27,459 bases of DNA from Neisseriaceae bacterium (GCA_017446355.1 JAFSQZ010000117.1:1-27459), one strand, 5' to 3'. Shown: positions 14,350-21,682, counted from the first letter of the stretch. The notes: generated from the letters alone by a model not told the origin. Translations and numbers: made by a program.

Positions 14350-15417
14350 TCAGGCAGCATCATCGTGTTTTTCAGGGAATACTAATGAAGCCAGTACACC
14401 CAAAGTCAATACAATCATCACCACCATTAAAGACATATTCGGTGTAATTTCCCAACCGTGATGCCACAAATGATTGCTTGCAGACAATGCTAATTTAAAC
14501 GCTACGAAAAACAATAATACCACCACTGCTTTTTCTAAATGTACCAAATAATTTTTCAAAGCTTCTAAAACGAAATACATGGTACGCAAGCCCAAAATCG
14601 CAAACATCATTGCGCTGTATACAATCAAAGGTTCACGTGATACAGCAATCACCGCAGGTACACTGTCAAACGCAAACATTACATCAGACAATTCAATCAC
14701 TGCTAAACATAAAAACAAAGGCGTTGCCACCCAAGCGTGTTTGCCCAAAGCTTTGGGGTGATTATGTTTAGGGTGTTGTTTGTCTTCGCCAATCAATTCT
14801 AATCGTACATCAGGGTATTGTTCACGTGCTTGACGCAATTGTTCACGATTTAAGAAAAAATAATGTCCCACTAATCGCGGAAATACAGGGAAAAATTTGT
14901 GTACCAAACGAAAAGCCAAATGTTCTGAATAATCTTCGTTGTCATCATCTTCATCGTTTTTGCGCAACATCATTACCGCTGTCCAACCCACAATCAGCGC
15001 AAACAGAAATTCTACATAAGGACCTAATGCCAATAAACTGGTGCCAATGGCAACAAAAATCATACGGAAAATAATGGCACCAATAATGCCCCAATACAGT
15101 ACACGATGGCGCATACCTTCTGGGATTTTAAACCACGCAAACACCGCCATCATTAAAAATAAATTGTCCACCGACAATACTTTTTCCAAAACATAGCCAG
15201 TGAAAAATAAACTTGCCATTTCGCTGCCGTGATGCCACCACAAATAGCCACCAAATAATAGGGATACTGCAATCCAAAACAGCGACCACAACACCGAGCT
15301 TTTTAGTGATAATGGTTTATCATCGCGATGAGCATATAAATCTAATGCCATTGCGCCCAGTGAAAATAATGCAAAAACGATAACGGTTTCCAAAGGAAAA
15401 CCTAAATGCTCTGTCAT
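14350..15417 (-). CDS. TerC/Alx family membrane protein (probable metal exporter)
   Basis: 355-residue polytopic protein (about eight or nine hydrophobic segments) with both TerC motifs: VLSVDNLFLM and ELSDVMFAFDSVPAV, whose acidic residues are thought to bind metal. A charged cytoplasmic loop with DEDDDNEDYSEH and HPKHNHPK lies between. E. coli Alx, the closest named relative by length and layout, is linked to manganese export and alkaline response; this assignment is by analogy. No yybP-ykoY manganese riboswitch was recognised upstream. The TGA stop lies inside a DUS (GCTGCCTGA on the minus strand), giving the C-terminus HDDAA. Confidence 0.88.
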   Translation of the reverse strand: MTEHLGFPLETVIVFALFSLGAMALDLYAHRDDKPLSLKSSVLWSLFWIAVSLLFGGYLWWHHGSEMASLFFTGYVLEKVLSVDNLFLMMAVFAWFKIPEGMRHRVLYWGIIGAIIFRMIFVAIGTSLLALGPYVEFLFALIVGWTAVMMLRKNDEDDDNEDYSEHLAFRLVHKFFPVFPRLVGHYFFLNREQLRQAREQYPDVRLELIGEDKQHPKHNHPKALGKHAWVATPLFLCLAVIELSDVMFAFDSVPAVIAVSREPLIVYSAMMFAILGLRTMYFVLEALKNYLVHLEKAVVVLLFFVAFKLALSASNHLWHHGWEITPNMSLMVVMIVLTLGVLASLVFPEKHDDAA

Positions 15418-15559
15418 AAAAAACTTTCTTCAAATGAATAATCAATCAAGACAACAAAATGCTGCCTGAAAAAAGGCGTTATTGTAATGGAAGTCTGTTT
15501 TTATTTCAGTAAAACACCGTAAAAACGCCTGTAAAACGCTGCTGTGTTATGGTAAGCCG

Positions 15560-15577
15560 AAACCTTTGCAAAGGTTT
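15560..15577. repeat. 18-bp perfect palindrome AAACCTTTGCAAAGGTTT
   Basis: Identical to the outer arms of the 2002-2143 element (GAAACCTTTGCAAA) joined back to back with no interior. It lies in the 264-bp gap upstream of the TerC gene, which holds no gene. It may be the footprint of an element that lost its centre, or a protein binding site. Confidence 0.6.
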
Positions 15578-15681
15578 AAAGTAAGGAAGTGAAAAAACGT
15601 TGTATTGATGCGATGCTGTGATTTGTGTTGGCGCGTTTAACGCAGATTTCACTGGTTAACGAGATGGTTTTTGTTCACCCA

Positions 15682-16761
15682 TTAAAACGCTTCGCCAACT
15701 TTGACACCATTTGCTAAATCTTTTGGACTGGCTAATTGTGCGGTCAGTTGTTGTGCTGCCTGAAATTCTGGCGTTTGCATCATAGCGATTGCTTCTTCTT
15801 GTGATAGGGTGCAAGCCATATTTTGCCAACGTGTTGCCAGTTGTGGATTATTGGGTTCACAAAAATCTTGACATAACTCGTCTACTAAATCAGGACGGTT
15901 GCAAACCAACACCACATCACAACCTGCGGCAAATGATAAACGTGCGCGTTCTTTGATGCTGCCTGCACCACACGCGCCTTCCATTGTTAAGTCATCTGAA
16001 AAAATGATGCCATCAAAACCGAGTTGTTTACGCAAAATTTGTTGCAACCAAAAACGTGAGAAACCAGCAGGTTCAGCATCTACTTGTGGATAAACAACGT
16101 GTGCAGGCATAACGGCTGCCATACCTTGTTTGGCTAATGCTTGAAAAGGCAAAATATCATTTTGTAATTCGTTCAGGCAGCGATTGTCTTGTGGTAATAC
16201 ATAATGACTGTCGCCTTCTACAAAACCGTGTCCAGGAAAGTGTTTGCCACAACTTTTCATACCGCCACGATTTAACCCTTGTTGCAGTGCTAATGCCAGT
16301 TCACTCACAATTTCAGGCTGCTGATGAAAACTGCGGTTGCCAATGACGGCACATTGTCCCCACGCTAAATCCAATACGGGGGTAAACGATAAATCTATTT
16401 TGCAGGCAGCCAATTCTGTTGCCAATACCCAACCTACTTTTTGTGCAGCATCTTTGGCAATTTCTTGCCCTTGTGTGTCCCAAAGTTCGCCCAAGACATT
16501 CATTGCAGGTAAACGCGTGAAGCCGTCAATAAAGCGTTGTACGCGTCCGCCTTCGTGATCCACAGCGATAATCAATTCAGGGGTGCGTAAATCTTTAATG
16601 GCTTGGCATAAGGCTTTGAGTTGTTCTGTATTTTGAAAATTACGTCTAAATAAAATCACCCCGCCAATTGCAGGGTTTAATAATCGTTGAATGTCATCTT
16701 GGGTGAGTTCATAGCCAATTACATCAGCCACAACTGCACCACGTGCTATATTTTGTCGCAT
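15682..16761 (-). CDS. nagZ: Beta-N-acetylhexosaminidase NagZ
   Basis: Cytoplasmic GH3 enzyme of murein recycling; removes GlcNAc from anhydro-muropeptides. 359 residues. Conserved: AVDHEGGRVQRF, FTPVLDL, KHFPGHGFVEGDSH (residues 173-186, with the catalytic His/Asp loop) and FSDDLTMEGA with the nucleophile aspartate (Asp256 or Asp257). The protein is close to Neisseria NagZ as remembered, down to the C-terminus GVKVGEAF. AAAGGAC stands seven bases before the ATG. An 8-bp inverted repeat lies in its leader. Confidence 0.96.
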   Translation of the reverse strand: MRQNIARGAVVADVIGYELTQDDIQRLLNPAIGGVILFRRNFQNTEQLKALCQAIKDLRTPELIIAVDHEGGRVQRFIDGFTRLPAMNVLGELWDTQGQEIAKDAAQKVGWVLATELAACKIDLSFTPVLDLAWGQCAVIGNRSFHQQPEIVSELALALQQGLNRGGMKSCGKHFPGHGFVEGDSHYVLPQDNRCLNELQNDILPFQALAKQGMAAVMPAHVVYPQVDAEPAGFSRFWLQQILRKQLGFDGIIFSDDLTMEGACGAGSIKERARLSFAAGCDVVLVCNRPDLVDELCQDFCEPNNPQLATRWQNMACTLSQEEAIAMMQTPEFQAAQQLTAQLASPKDLANGVKVGEAF

Positions 16762-16773
16762 ATCGTGTCCTTT

Positions 16774-16797
16774 TTTACAAAACAGAATGTTTGTAAA
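16774..16797. promoter_or_regulatory. Inverted repeat in the nagZ leader
   Basis: TTTACAAA (16774-16781), 8 bases, TTTGTAAA (16790-16797): a perfect 8-bp dyad beginning 13 bases upstream of the nagZ start. It could be an operator or hairpin over the translation start; no regulator is assigned. Confidence 0.35.
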
Positions 16798-16833
16798 GTT
16801 TCAGGCAGCCTGTAAAGGTGGATTATGTTTTTC

Positions 16834-16845
16834 AGGCTGCCTGAA
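16834..16845 (+). repeat. DNA uptake sequence
   Basis: Full near-palindromic copy 11 bp after the stop of the small membrane protein gene; a second, one-sided DUS lies at about 16800-16811 on the minus strand. Confidence 0.85.
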
Positions 16846-16855
16846 TAATAATTGA

Positions 16856-17215
16856 TTAGACCTTACATCTTCTGCACCATAAGAGTAGTGCTGGTACAGC
16901 AATTAACCAAGCATATACCATAATACTGGCAACACTGGCGATATGAAATAACCAGTCGGTTATGTAATTGAGATGCGATAGTCCTGAATGAAAAAATTGA
17001 GGTAGTGCAAAAAAAGCAATGATGCCACTTAATAAGGAAAACATAAATGCAGGTTTCCAAACGCGTTTCCAATCGTATGGTGAAATTTTGCGAACGAGTG
17101 CAAAACCCCAAGGAATAAGTGCGCAAATCACAATTAAAGCACTGATGTGTGGAAAATCTAAAATCAATTCTTTCACCATCAACAATGCCATAGAAAATAA
17201 ATCAGATAAATTCAT
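16856..17215 (-). CDS. Small membrane protein of unknown function, downstream of SQR
   Basis: 119 residues, three to four hydrophobic segments (about 24-41, 56-75 and 88-114, perhaps also 5-20), with a basic loop RKISPYDWKRVWKP between. I do not recognise the family with confidence; it may be one of the small proteobacterial DUF families. It begins 12 bp after the SQR stop with a strong ribosome site (GGGAG), so it is very likely translated with SQR. Its position suggests a membrane anchor, quinone-site partner or accessory of the exported SQR, but that is inference from context only. Confidence 0.75.
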   Translation of the reverse strand: MNLSDLFSMALLMVKELILDFPHISALIVICALIPWGFALVRKISPYDWKRVWKPAFMFSLLSGIIAFFALPQFFHSGLSHLNYITDWLFHIASVASIMVYAWLIAVPALLLWCRRCKV

Positions 17216-17227
17216 GGTTGTTCTCCC

Positions 17228-18544
17228 TTATGCATGACCACGCAATACGGTCATATAGGCGGGTTTTAACATAACATCTTCTAGATACCAAGCGAAGTAG
17301 CTGGGTTGTAGTGGATTAACCAAAGGTAGGGTAGGGGTGAGTTCGCCTTTACCGTTAAATTCAACCAGCATTGCTTCTCCTTCTCGTACCAACATTGGAC
17401 AGGAAGTGTAACCATCAAATGCAACATCAGGTGTTTGTCCATTTATGGTACGAATGAGATTATGTACCACTATGGGCGCACTTTTTTTCACAGTAGCGGC
17501 AGTTTTGCCGCGCGGTGTACCATTGATGTCGCCCAAACCAAAGATATTGGGATATTTGGTGTGTTGCAAGGTTTCAGCATTGACATTTAACCAACCTTTT
17601 TCGTTGGCTAATTCATTGTTATTTAAGATAACATCGGGTGCAAACATAGGAGGAACAATATGAATAAAATCATAATGTTCCGTAGACTGTTCACCTGTTT
17701 CAGGCTGCCTGAAAATGGCGGTTTGGCTATCCATATTGACACCAATCAATTCTTTTTGATAATGGACATTGGGGGCAACGTCTAGCGTTTTCCATAATTC
17801 TAAAACTTTGTCTGCCACAGGTTTAACGCTGAAAATAGCTGTTTTCGCAGCAAAAAAGTCAATTTGTGAACCACTTGTTGTGCCAGCTTGACGAATACGG
17901 TCAGCAACCATAAACGTCATTTTTAATGGTGCGCCTGCACATTTCATATCGGTGCCTGCCAAAGTCATTACAGCACGACCGCCTTTTTTACGAAACTCGT
18001 CCATCGCATGCCAAGTTGCCATTGCTGTTTCAGGACTGTGATAGACGCTGCCTAAACCTTTTTGTCCAAAAGCCAATAAATCCAAACCTTCTATTTTGTC
18101 GTATCCTAAACGCAAGCCTGTGGCAACAATCAGATAATCGTATGGCACTTTATTGTTTGCATTGGTGAGTACAACTTTGTTATCGGGTTGAATTTCTGTT
18201 ACCGCTTCCTGTATCCATTTAACGCCGTTTGGAATCAATTTGGCATTGGCGGTTTTCACTTTGTTGGTGTCGTTCCACACACCAGTGGCAATCAGTGTGT
18301 AACCAGGTTGATAATTGTGTTCCCATTTACCATCAATAATGGTGATTTCAGCATTGGGAAGTTGACGGCGTAAACGGTGCGCACTTGCTAAACCTGCTAA
18401 ACCGCAACCAATAATAACAATACGTGCTTTACTGTCGGATTGTTCTGCTGCGATGGTCATACCAGATGGTAAAGTTGTTGCCAAACCAGATGCTGCCAAC
18501 ACTTTGAGAAAATCACGACGATTAAGATTGTTGAAAGGTTTCAT
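17228..18544 (-). CDS. sqr: Sulfide:quinone oxidoreductase with a twin-arginine signal
   Basis: FAD enzyme that oxidises sulfide to polysulfide/persulfide and passes electrons to quinone. 438 residues: Tat signal NRRDFLKVLAASGLATTLPSG (Arg9-Arg10) near the start, FAD-binding IIGCGLAGL (residues 44-52), KCAGAPLK with Cys202 and TSCPML with Cys382, the expected redox cysteine pair, and GLGDINGTPRGKTAATVKKSAP. The KTAA..K..AP and C-terminal KPAYM..LRG segments fit the SQR branch better than flavocytochrome c FccB. The signal predicts a folded, periplasm-facing enzyme exported by Tat. It has its own promoter (18579-18607) and is separated by a terminator from the regulator-rhodanese genes, and is followed by a small membrane protein gene. 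Confidence 0.88.
   Translation of the reverse strand: MKPFNNLNRRDFLKVLAASGLATTLPSGMTIAAEQSDSKARIVIIGCGLAGLASAHRLRRQLPNAEITIIDGKWEHNYQPGYTLIATGVWNDTNKVKTANAKLIPNGVKWIQEAVTEIQPDNKVVLTNANNKVPYDYLIVATGLRLGYDKIEGLDLLAFGQKGLGSVYHSPETAMATWHAMDEFRKKGGRAVMTLAGTDMKCAGAPLKMTFMVADRIRQAGTTSGSQIDFFAAKTAIFSVKPVADKVLELWKTLDVAPNVHYQKELIGVNMDSQTAIFRQPETGEQSTEHYDFIHIVPPMFAPDVILNNNELANEKGWLNVNAETLQHTKYPNIFGLGDINGTPRGKTAATVKKSAPIVVHNLIRTINGQTPDVAFDGYTSCPMLVREGEAMLVEFNGKGELTPTLPLVNPLQPSYFAWYLEDVMLKPAYMTVLRGHA
17702..17713 (+). repeat. DNA uptake sequence inside the SQR gene
   Basis: Full near-palindromic copy in the coding sequence, read in frame on the minus strand as part of IFRQPETG. Confidence 0.85.
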
Positions 18545-18578
18545 ATTCTTTTACCTATTTATGGAATAAGTATTTATC

Positions 18579-18607
18579 ATTAAATAGTTAATATTAAAGC
18601 TTTTCAA
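18579..18607 (-). promoter_or_regulatory. SQR promoter
   Basis: On the minus strand TTGAAA (18607-18602), a 17-bp spacer and TTTAAT (18584-18579), each 5/6 to consensus. The spacer and -10 are AT-rich with small dyads (TAATATTA; ATTAA..TTAAT), a plausible target for the SqrR-like regulator encoded nearby. The -35 overlaps a decayed DUS. An alternative perfect TATAAT at 18634-18629 has no good -35. Confidence 0.5.
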
Positions 18608-18647
18608 GCTGCCTGAAAAAATAGCGAGATTATAACAAAAATGTAAG

Positions 18648-18680
18648 AAAAAAAGCGCGGGATAATTCCTACGCTTTTTT
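18648..18680 (-). terminator. Terminator after the DUF2892 gene
   Basis: Stem AAAAAAAGCG / CGCTTTTTT with an inner GGA-ATTA-TCC part, followed by a T run on the minus strand. It separates the regulator-rhodanese-DUF2892 unit from SQR. Confidence 0.75.
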
Positions 18681-18693
18681 GTTATCCGATGGC

Positions 18694-18879
18694 TTATTTT
18701 TTGCAGCTAGAAAAGCCAATCAATGGGTAAAGTGGGCAGAAACGAATCAAACCAGTTACCAATGGCACTGCACCAATAAAGCCCCACCAGCCAATGACAC
18801 CGAATGCTGCTAATGCAATCAATACGGCACCTAAAACAATACGTAAAATACGATCAATACCACAAATGTTTTGTTTCAT
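18694..18879 (-). CDS. DUF2892 small membrane protein
   Basis: 61-residue inner-membrane protein with a family-typical start (NICGIDRILRIVLG), two membrane helices and the FCPLYPLIGFSSC end with two cysteines. DUF2892 domains often occur fused to or beside rhodaneses of the YgaP kind; the role in sulfur transfer is unproven. AGAGGAA stands nine bases before the ATG, and the gene begins 24 bp after the rhodanese gene. Confidence 0.9.
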   Translation of the reverse strand: MKQNICGIDRILRIVLGAVLIALAAFGVIGWWGFIGAVPLVTGLIRFCPLYPLIGFSSCKK

Positions 18880-18903
18880 AATAATATTCCTCTATGTGTT
18901 AAG

Positions 18904-19431
18904 TTAACTAATTTTATTCCACGGCATTTTGTTCAATAAATGAACCATACCACAGAATCCTGTGATACCAGCAAATAATAAACCTGCGCCCACGAAAGCA
19001 CAGATAAGAAAAAAGTAAGGAGAAACCAGCCAACCTAGTAGCGCACCAAGTAAAATCAGGCTGCCTGCGGCAATTTGTACTTGACGCATAATGTCTAATG
19101 AACAACCTGTTGTTGCTTTTTCTATGGGAAGACCTGCTTGTTCCCAAGCGTTTGTGCCACCGTCTAATAAGTAGATATTTTCACAAGAGCTTGCGCACTC
19201 TTGTATTTGCGCGGCGCGGTTGCTTGTGGTCAATCCACTTAAACAGGTGAAAATAATGGTTTTGTTTTTGGGCAAGGTGTTTTCGTTGATACCGCCCGTT
19301 TTTAAAGGCAAGCAAATTGCATTGGCGATGTGTTTACGCGTGTAATCGTCAAGACTGCGAATGTCTACGATGACTGCGCCATCTTTTTGCATTTGTGCAG
19401 CTTGTTCTGCTGTGATGGTTTTAATGCTCAT
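18904..19431 (-). CDS. ygaP: Membrane-anchored rhodanese, YgaP type
   Basis: Sulfurtransferase with an N-terminal rhodanese domain (IVDIRSLDDYTRKHIANA; active-site loop TCLSGLTTSNRA with Cys63) and two C-terminal membrane helices (from about residue 118: MRQVQIAAGSLILLGALLGW ... GAGLLFAGITGFCGM). The length of 175 and the sequence match E. coli YgaP closely. It carries persulfide sulfur at the membrane. It starts one base after the stop of the ArsR-family gene, as ygaP follows ygaV in E. coli, so the two are cotranscribed and probably translationally coupled. Confidence 0.93.
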   Translation of the reverse strand: MSIKTITAEQAAQMQKDGAVIVDIRSLDDYTRKHIANAICLPLKTGGINENTLPKNKTIIFTCLSGLTTSNRAAQIQECASSCENIYLLDGGTNAWEQAGLPIEKATTGCSLDIMRQVQIAAGSLILLGALLGWLVSPYFFLICAFVGAGLLFAGITGFCGMVHLLNKMPWNKIS

Positions 19432-19432
19432 T

Positions 19433-19750
19433 TTAATCGGAGTCCTTTTGTTCTAATGGGCAAAATTGGTTTTTTAAAGCACTGATGATGGCAAATACTT
19501 TGTCATCGCAAATGGAATAATATTGTTTTTGCGCATCGCGACGGCAAGACACTAATCCTTCAGCGCGCATTCTAGCGAGATGCTGTGATATTGCTGATTG
19601 ACTGATGCCACTGTTTTCTACCAAATGGTTGACGCAATATTCTTTTTCTACAAGCAAACATAAAATATTCAAACGATGGGGGTTCGCGAGAGATTTTAAA
19701 AATTGGGCAGCCTGTTCGGATTTGGATTGGGGAAAATCTTGTGTACTCAT
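19433..19750 (-). CDS. ArsR-family persulfide-responsive repressor (SqrR/BigR/YgaV type)
   Basis: 105-residue winged-helix protein: KSLANPHRLNILCLL, then the recognition helix region SGISQSAISQHLARMRAEGLV. The cysteines at 31 (ILCLL) and 97 (NQFCP) fall where SqrR, BigR and YgaV have the pair that forms a tetrasulfide link with reactive sulfur; three further cysteines (39, 69, 81) are present. The metal-binding ELCVCDL motif of classical ArsR is absent. It is expected to repress its own unit and SQR until sulfide/persulfide is sensed. The ATG at 19750 has no ribosome site and lies six bases from a -10, so the mRNA may be leaderless. Confidence 0.88.
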   Translation of the reverse strand: MSTQDFPQSKSEQAAQFLKSLANPHRLNILCLLVEKEYCVNHLVENSGISQSAISQHLARMRAEGLVSCRRDAQKQYYSICDDKVFAIISALKNQFCPLEQKDSD

Positions 19751-19756
19751 TTTTAT

Positions 19757-19785
19757 AGTTTAGTATTTCCTAATATAAAAGTCAA
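19757..19785 (-). promoter_or_regulatory. Promoter of the SqrR-like regulator unit
   Basis: On the minus strand TTGACT (19785-19780), a 17-bp spacer and TAAACT (19762-19757). Only six bases separate the -10 from the ATG. A TTAG...CTAA dyad spans the spacer and -10, a possible self-repression site. Confidence 0.6.
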
Positions 19786-19878
19786 TTGTTTTCTATGTGT
19801 TTTTGGTGATGATTTGAGATGAATGTTTAGAAATTTTTGCAAAATCTGCTTTCATCTTTGGTGCGTATGGGTGTTTTC

Positions 19879-19890
19879 AGGCAGCCTGAA
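19879..19890 (+). repeat. DNA uptake sequence
   Basis: Full near-palindromic copy just downstream of the exonuclease stop codon. Confidence 0.85.
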
Positions 19891-19892
19891 AA

Positions 19893-20690
19893 TTATGCTA
19901 ACCATTCGTCCATAAATTCTGCCCAATGTTGTTTACCTTGTTCAGCTTGTTCGCTTAAATATTCTTGGGCTTTTTCAATTTCATCGTTGTATTCTTCTGG
20001 TGAAAGTGCGCCGTTCATTAAGCGAAAGCGTTGGTACATTAAATAGGTGTTCATGGCATCGGTTTCACAATAATCACGAATATCTTTGATTTGACCTGCT
20101 AAATAAGCCGACCAAACTTTACTGCCGTCCATACCCAGTTTGCCAGGAAAACCGCACAGTTTTGCCATTTGGTCTAATGGTGCGTTGGTGCGACCTGTAT
20201 ACAGAGCTAATAAATCCATTAAATCGGTGTGGCGAGTGTGGTAGCGACTGATGTAGTTATTCCATTTGAAATCTCGGCTGTCTTGGTAATCGCCATCGCC
20301 TAAATTCCAGTAACGTGCTGCCTGAATACCGTGAATCATTGCACGGTAATGCAATACAGGTAAATCAAATCCGCCACCATTCCAGCTTACCAGTGTGGGG
20401 GTGTATTTTTCAATGGTTTTGAAAAAGTCGTTAATCATTTCCGCTTCATCGGATTGTTCGTTGCCAATCGTTCCCACGCGAATGGCGTTACCAGCACGTA
20501 AACAACAGGAGATGGCAACTACTTTGTGTAAGTGGTGGGGCATAAAATCGCTACCATTTTTTGCACGGTTTTGTTGCAAAGCAAATTCTACGACATCTTC
20601 ATCGTTTAAATGTTTAGGTAAGTCATTTAATAAGCGAATACCGTGAACATCAGGAATGGTTTCAATGTCAAAAGCGAGAATGGGAAACAT
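19893..20690 (-). CDS. Predicted 3'-5' exonuclease related to the PolB proofreading domain
   Basis: 265-residue DEDDy nuclease: AFDIET with Asp8 and Glu10, SWNGGGFDLPVL with Asp109, and DYCETDAMNTY with Tyr207 and Asp211. The layout fits the stand-alone family (DNA_pol_B_exo2) rather than a polymerase. It probably acts on DNA or RNA ends in the cytoplasm; the biological role is not established. The start MFPILAFDIET is natural for the family though there is no clear ribosome site. Single gene, divergent from dsbC. Confidence 0.9.
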   Translation of the reverse strand: MFPILAFDIETIPDVHGIRLLNDLPKHLNDEDVVEFALQQNRAKNGSDFMPHHLHKVVAISCCLRAGNAIRVGTIGNEQSDEAEMINDFFKTIEKYTPTLVSWNGGGFDLPVLHYRAMIHGIQAARYWNLGDGDYQDSRDFKWNNYISRYHTRHTDLMDLLALYTGRTNAPLDQMAKLCGFPGKLGMDGSKVWSAYLAGQIKDIRDYCETDAMNTYLMYQRFRLMNGALSPEEYNDEIEKAQEYLSEQAEQGKQHWAEFMDEWLA

Positions 20691-20770
20691 AGGTTATTAT
20701 TTATTCAAGTAAAGAAAGTTGCGTTTTACCATATTCGTTGTGGTATGTGAACAAAAATAGCAAATTCAAT

Positions 20771-20800
20771 TTGCGAAGAAACTACTTTTTTAGCGATAAT
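20771..20800 (+). promoter_or_regulatory. dsbC promoter
   Basis: TTGCGA (20771-20776), an 18-bp spacer and GATAAT (20795-20800), 29 bp before the dsbC start. Confidence 0.55.
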
Positions 20801-20829
20801 GCGTACTTTTTGAACGTTAGGACTGGAAT

Positions 20830-21639
20830 ATGATGAAATTCAAACAATTAACAGCGTTGTTGCTGGGTTCGGCTTTTGTTTTGGTGGCTTGTGGACAACC
20901 AGTAACGGCTAATGGTAAGCCTGTGCAAGTTTCAGGCGAGAAACAAACATCTGAACAAACATCTGTTAGTGATGCTGTTCATCAAGCGATTACCAATAGT
21001 TTGGAAAAAAATTTTGCCGCGCAAAAATTAAAAATAAAAAGTATTCAGACCACTCCTGTTAAAGATATTTATGAAGTTGTGGTGAATGGTAAAAACATTG
21101 TATACACAGACAGTAAAGGTGAGTATGTGTTTTTAGGTGAGTTGATTGATGTTAAAAGTGGTGAAAGTTTAACGGAAGCGCGTCAAAGTGAATTGAGAAA
21201 TGAAAAAGTGGATTTTGCTAAACTACCATTGGATAAAGCGGTTACAGAAGTGCGTGGAAATGGTAAGTTGAAAATAGCGGTGTTTACCGATGTGGATTGT
21301 CCATATTGTCGTCGTTTGGAAAAAGAGTTTGCCAAGATGACCGATATTACCATTTATAACTTTATGATGCCAATTGATACGCTCCACCCAAAAGGTTTTG
21401 AACACAGTATACAAATTCTTTGTCAAAAAGATCCTACTTTGGCATGGACTTCATTGATGCGTGAAAATAAACAACCAGAACCTGTGCCTGAATGTCCAAC
21501 TTCATTGAAAGAAACCATTCAATTGGGCGAGGAATTGGGTATCAATGGTACGCCTGCTTTGATATTGCCAAATGGTAAAGTTCACAGCGGTTTTATGGCA
21601 TTACCACAATTGCAACAATTTATTGAAAATAATCAATAA
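20830..21639 (+). CDS. dsbC: Thiol:disulfide interchange protein DsbC, lipoprotein form
   Basis: Periplasmic disulfide isomerase. 269 residues: a signal with lipobox LVAC (Cys21), so membrane-anchored unlike soluble E. coli DsbC; a Ser/Thr/Gln-rich linker; an N-terminal dimerisation domain (KIKSIQTTPVKDIYEVVVNGKNIVYTDSKGEYVFLG); and a thioredoxin fold with FTDVDCPYCRRLEKE (Cys157, Cys160), a second cysteine pair (ILCQ and PECP) and the cis-Pro loop NGTPALILPNG. Needs DsbD for reduction (not in the window). The ATG at 20830 or the next codon may start; AGGA lies just upstream. Confidence 0.93.
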   Translation: MMKFKQLTALLLGSAFVLVACGQPVTANGKPVQVSGEKQTSEQTSVSDAVHQAITNSLEKNFAAQKLKIKSIQTTPVKDIYEVVVNGKNIVYTDSKGEYVFLGELIDVKSGESLTEARQSELRNEKVDFAKLPLDKAVTEVRGNGKLKIAVFTDVDCPYCRRLEKEFAKMTDITIYNFMMPIDTLHPKGFEHSIQILCQKDPTLAWTSLMRENKQPEPVPECPTSLKETIQLGEELGINGTPALILPNGKVHSGFMALPQLQQFIENNQ

Positions 21640-21643
21640 ACTT

Positions 21644-21677
21644 TTTTCAGGCAGGGTTGAAATACCCTGCCTGAAAA
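21644..21677. terminator. DUS-derived hairpin after dsbC
   Basis: TTTTCAGGCAGGGT - TGAAAT - ACCCTGCCTGAAAA: a perfect 14-bp stem between convergent genes. It keeps the outer DUS letters on both arms but has a changed centre, so it is no longer a good DUS. T residues after the stem are few; still the best terminator candidate here for both genes. Confidence 0.6.
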
Positions 21678-21682
21678 TATTT

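Noticed and set aside
15418..15681. Manganese (yybP-ykoY) riboswitch upstream of the TerC/Alx gene
   Set aside because: Read on the minus strand, the region lacks the conserved loops of that class; only a DUS half site and an 18-bp palindrome are seen.
17228..18544. Flavocytochrome c sulfide dehydrogenase (FccB)
   Set aside because: The Tat signal would fit, but the residues around Cys202 and the KTAA..K..AP segment fit the SQR branch better, and no cytochrome subunit gene lies nearby.
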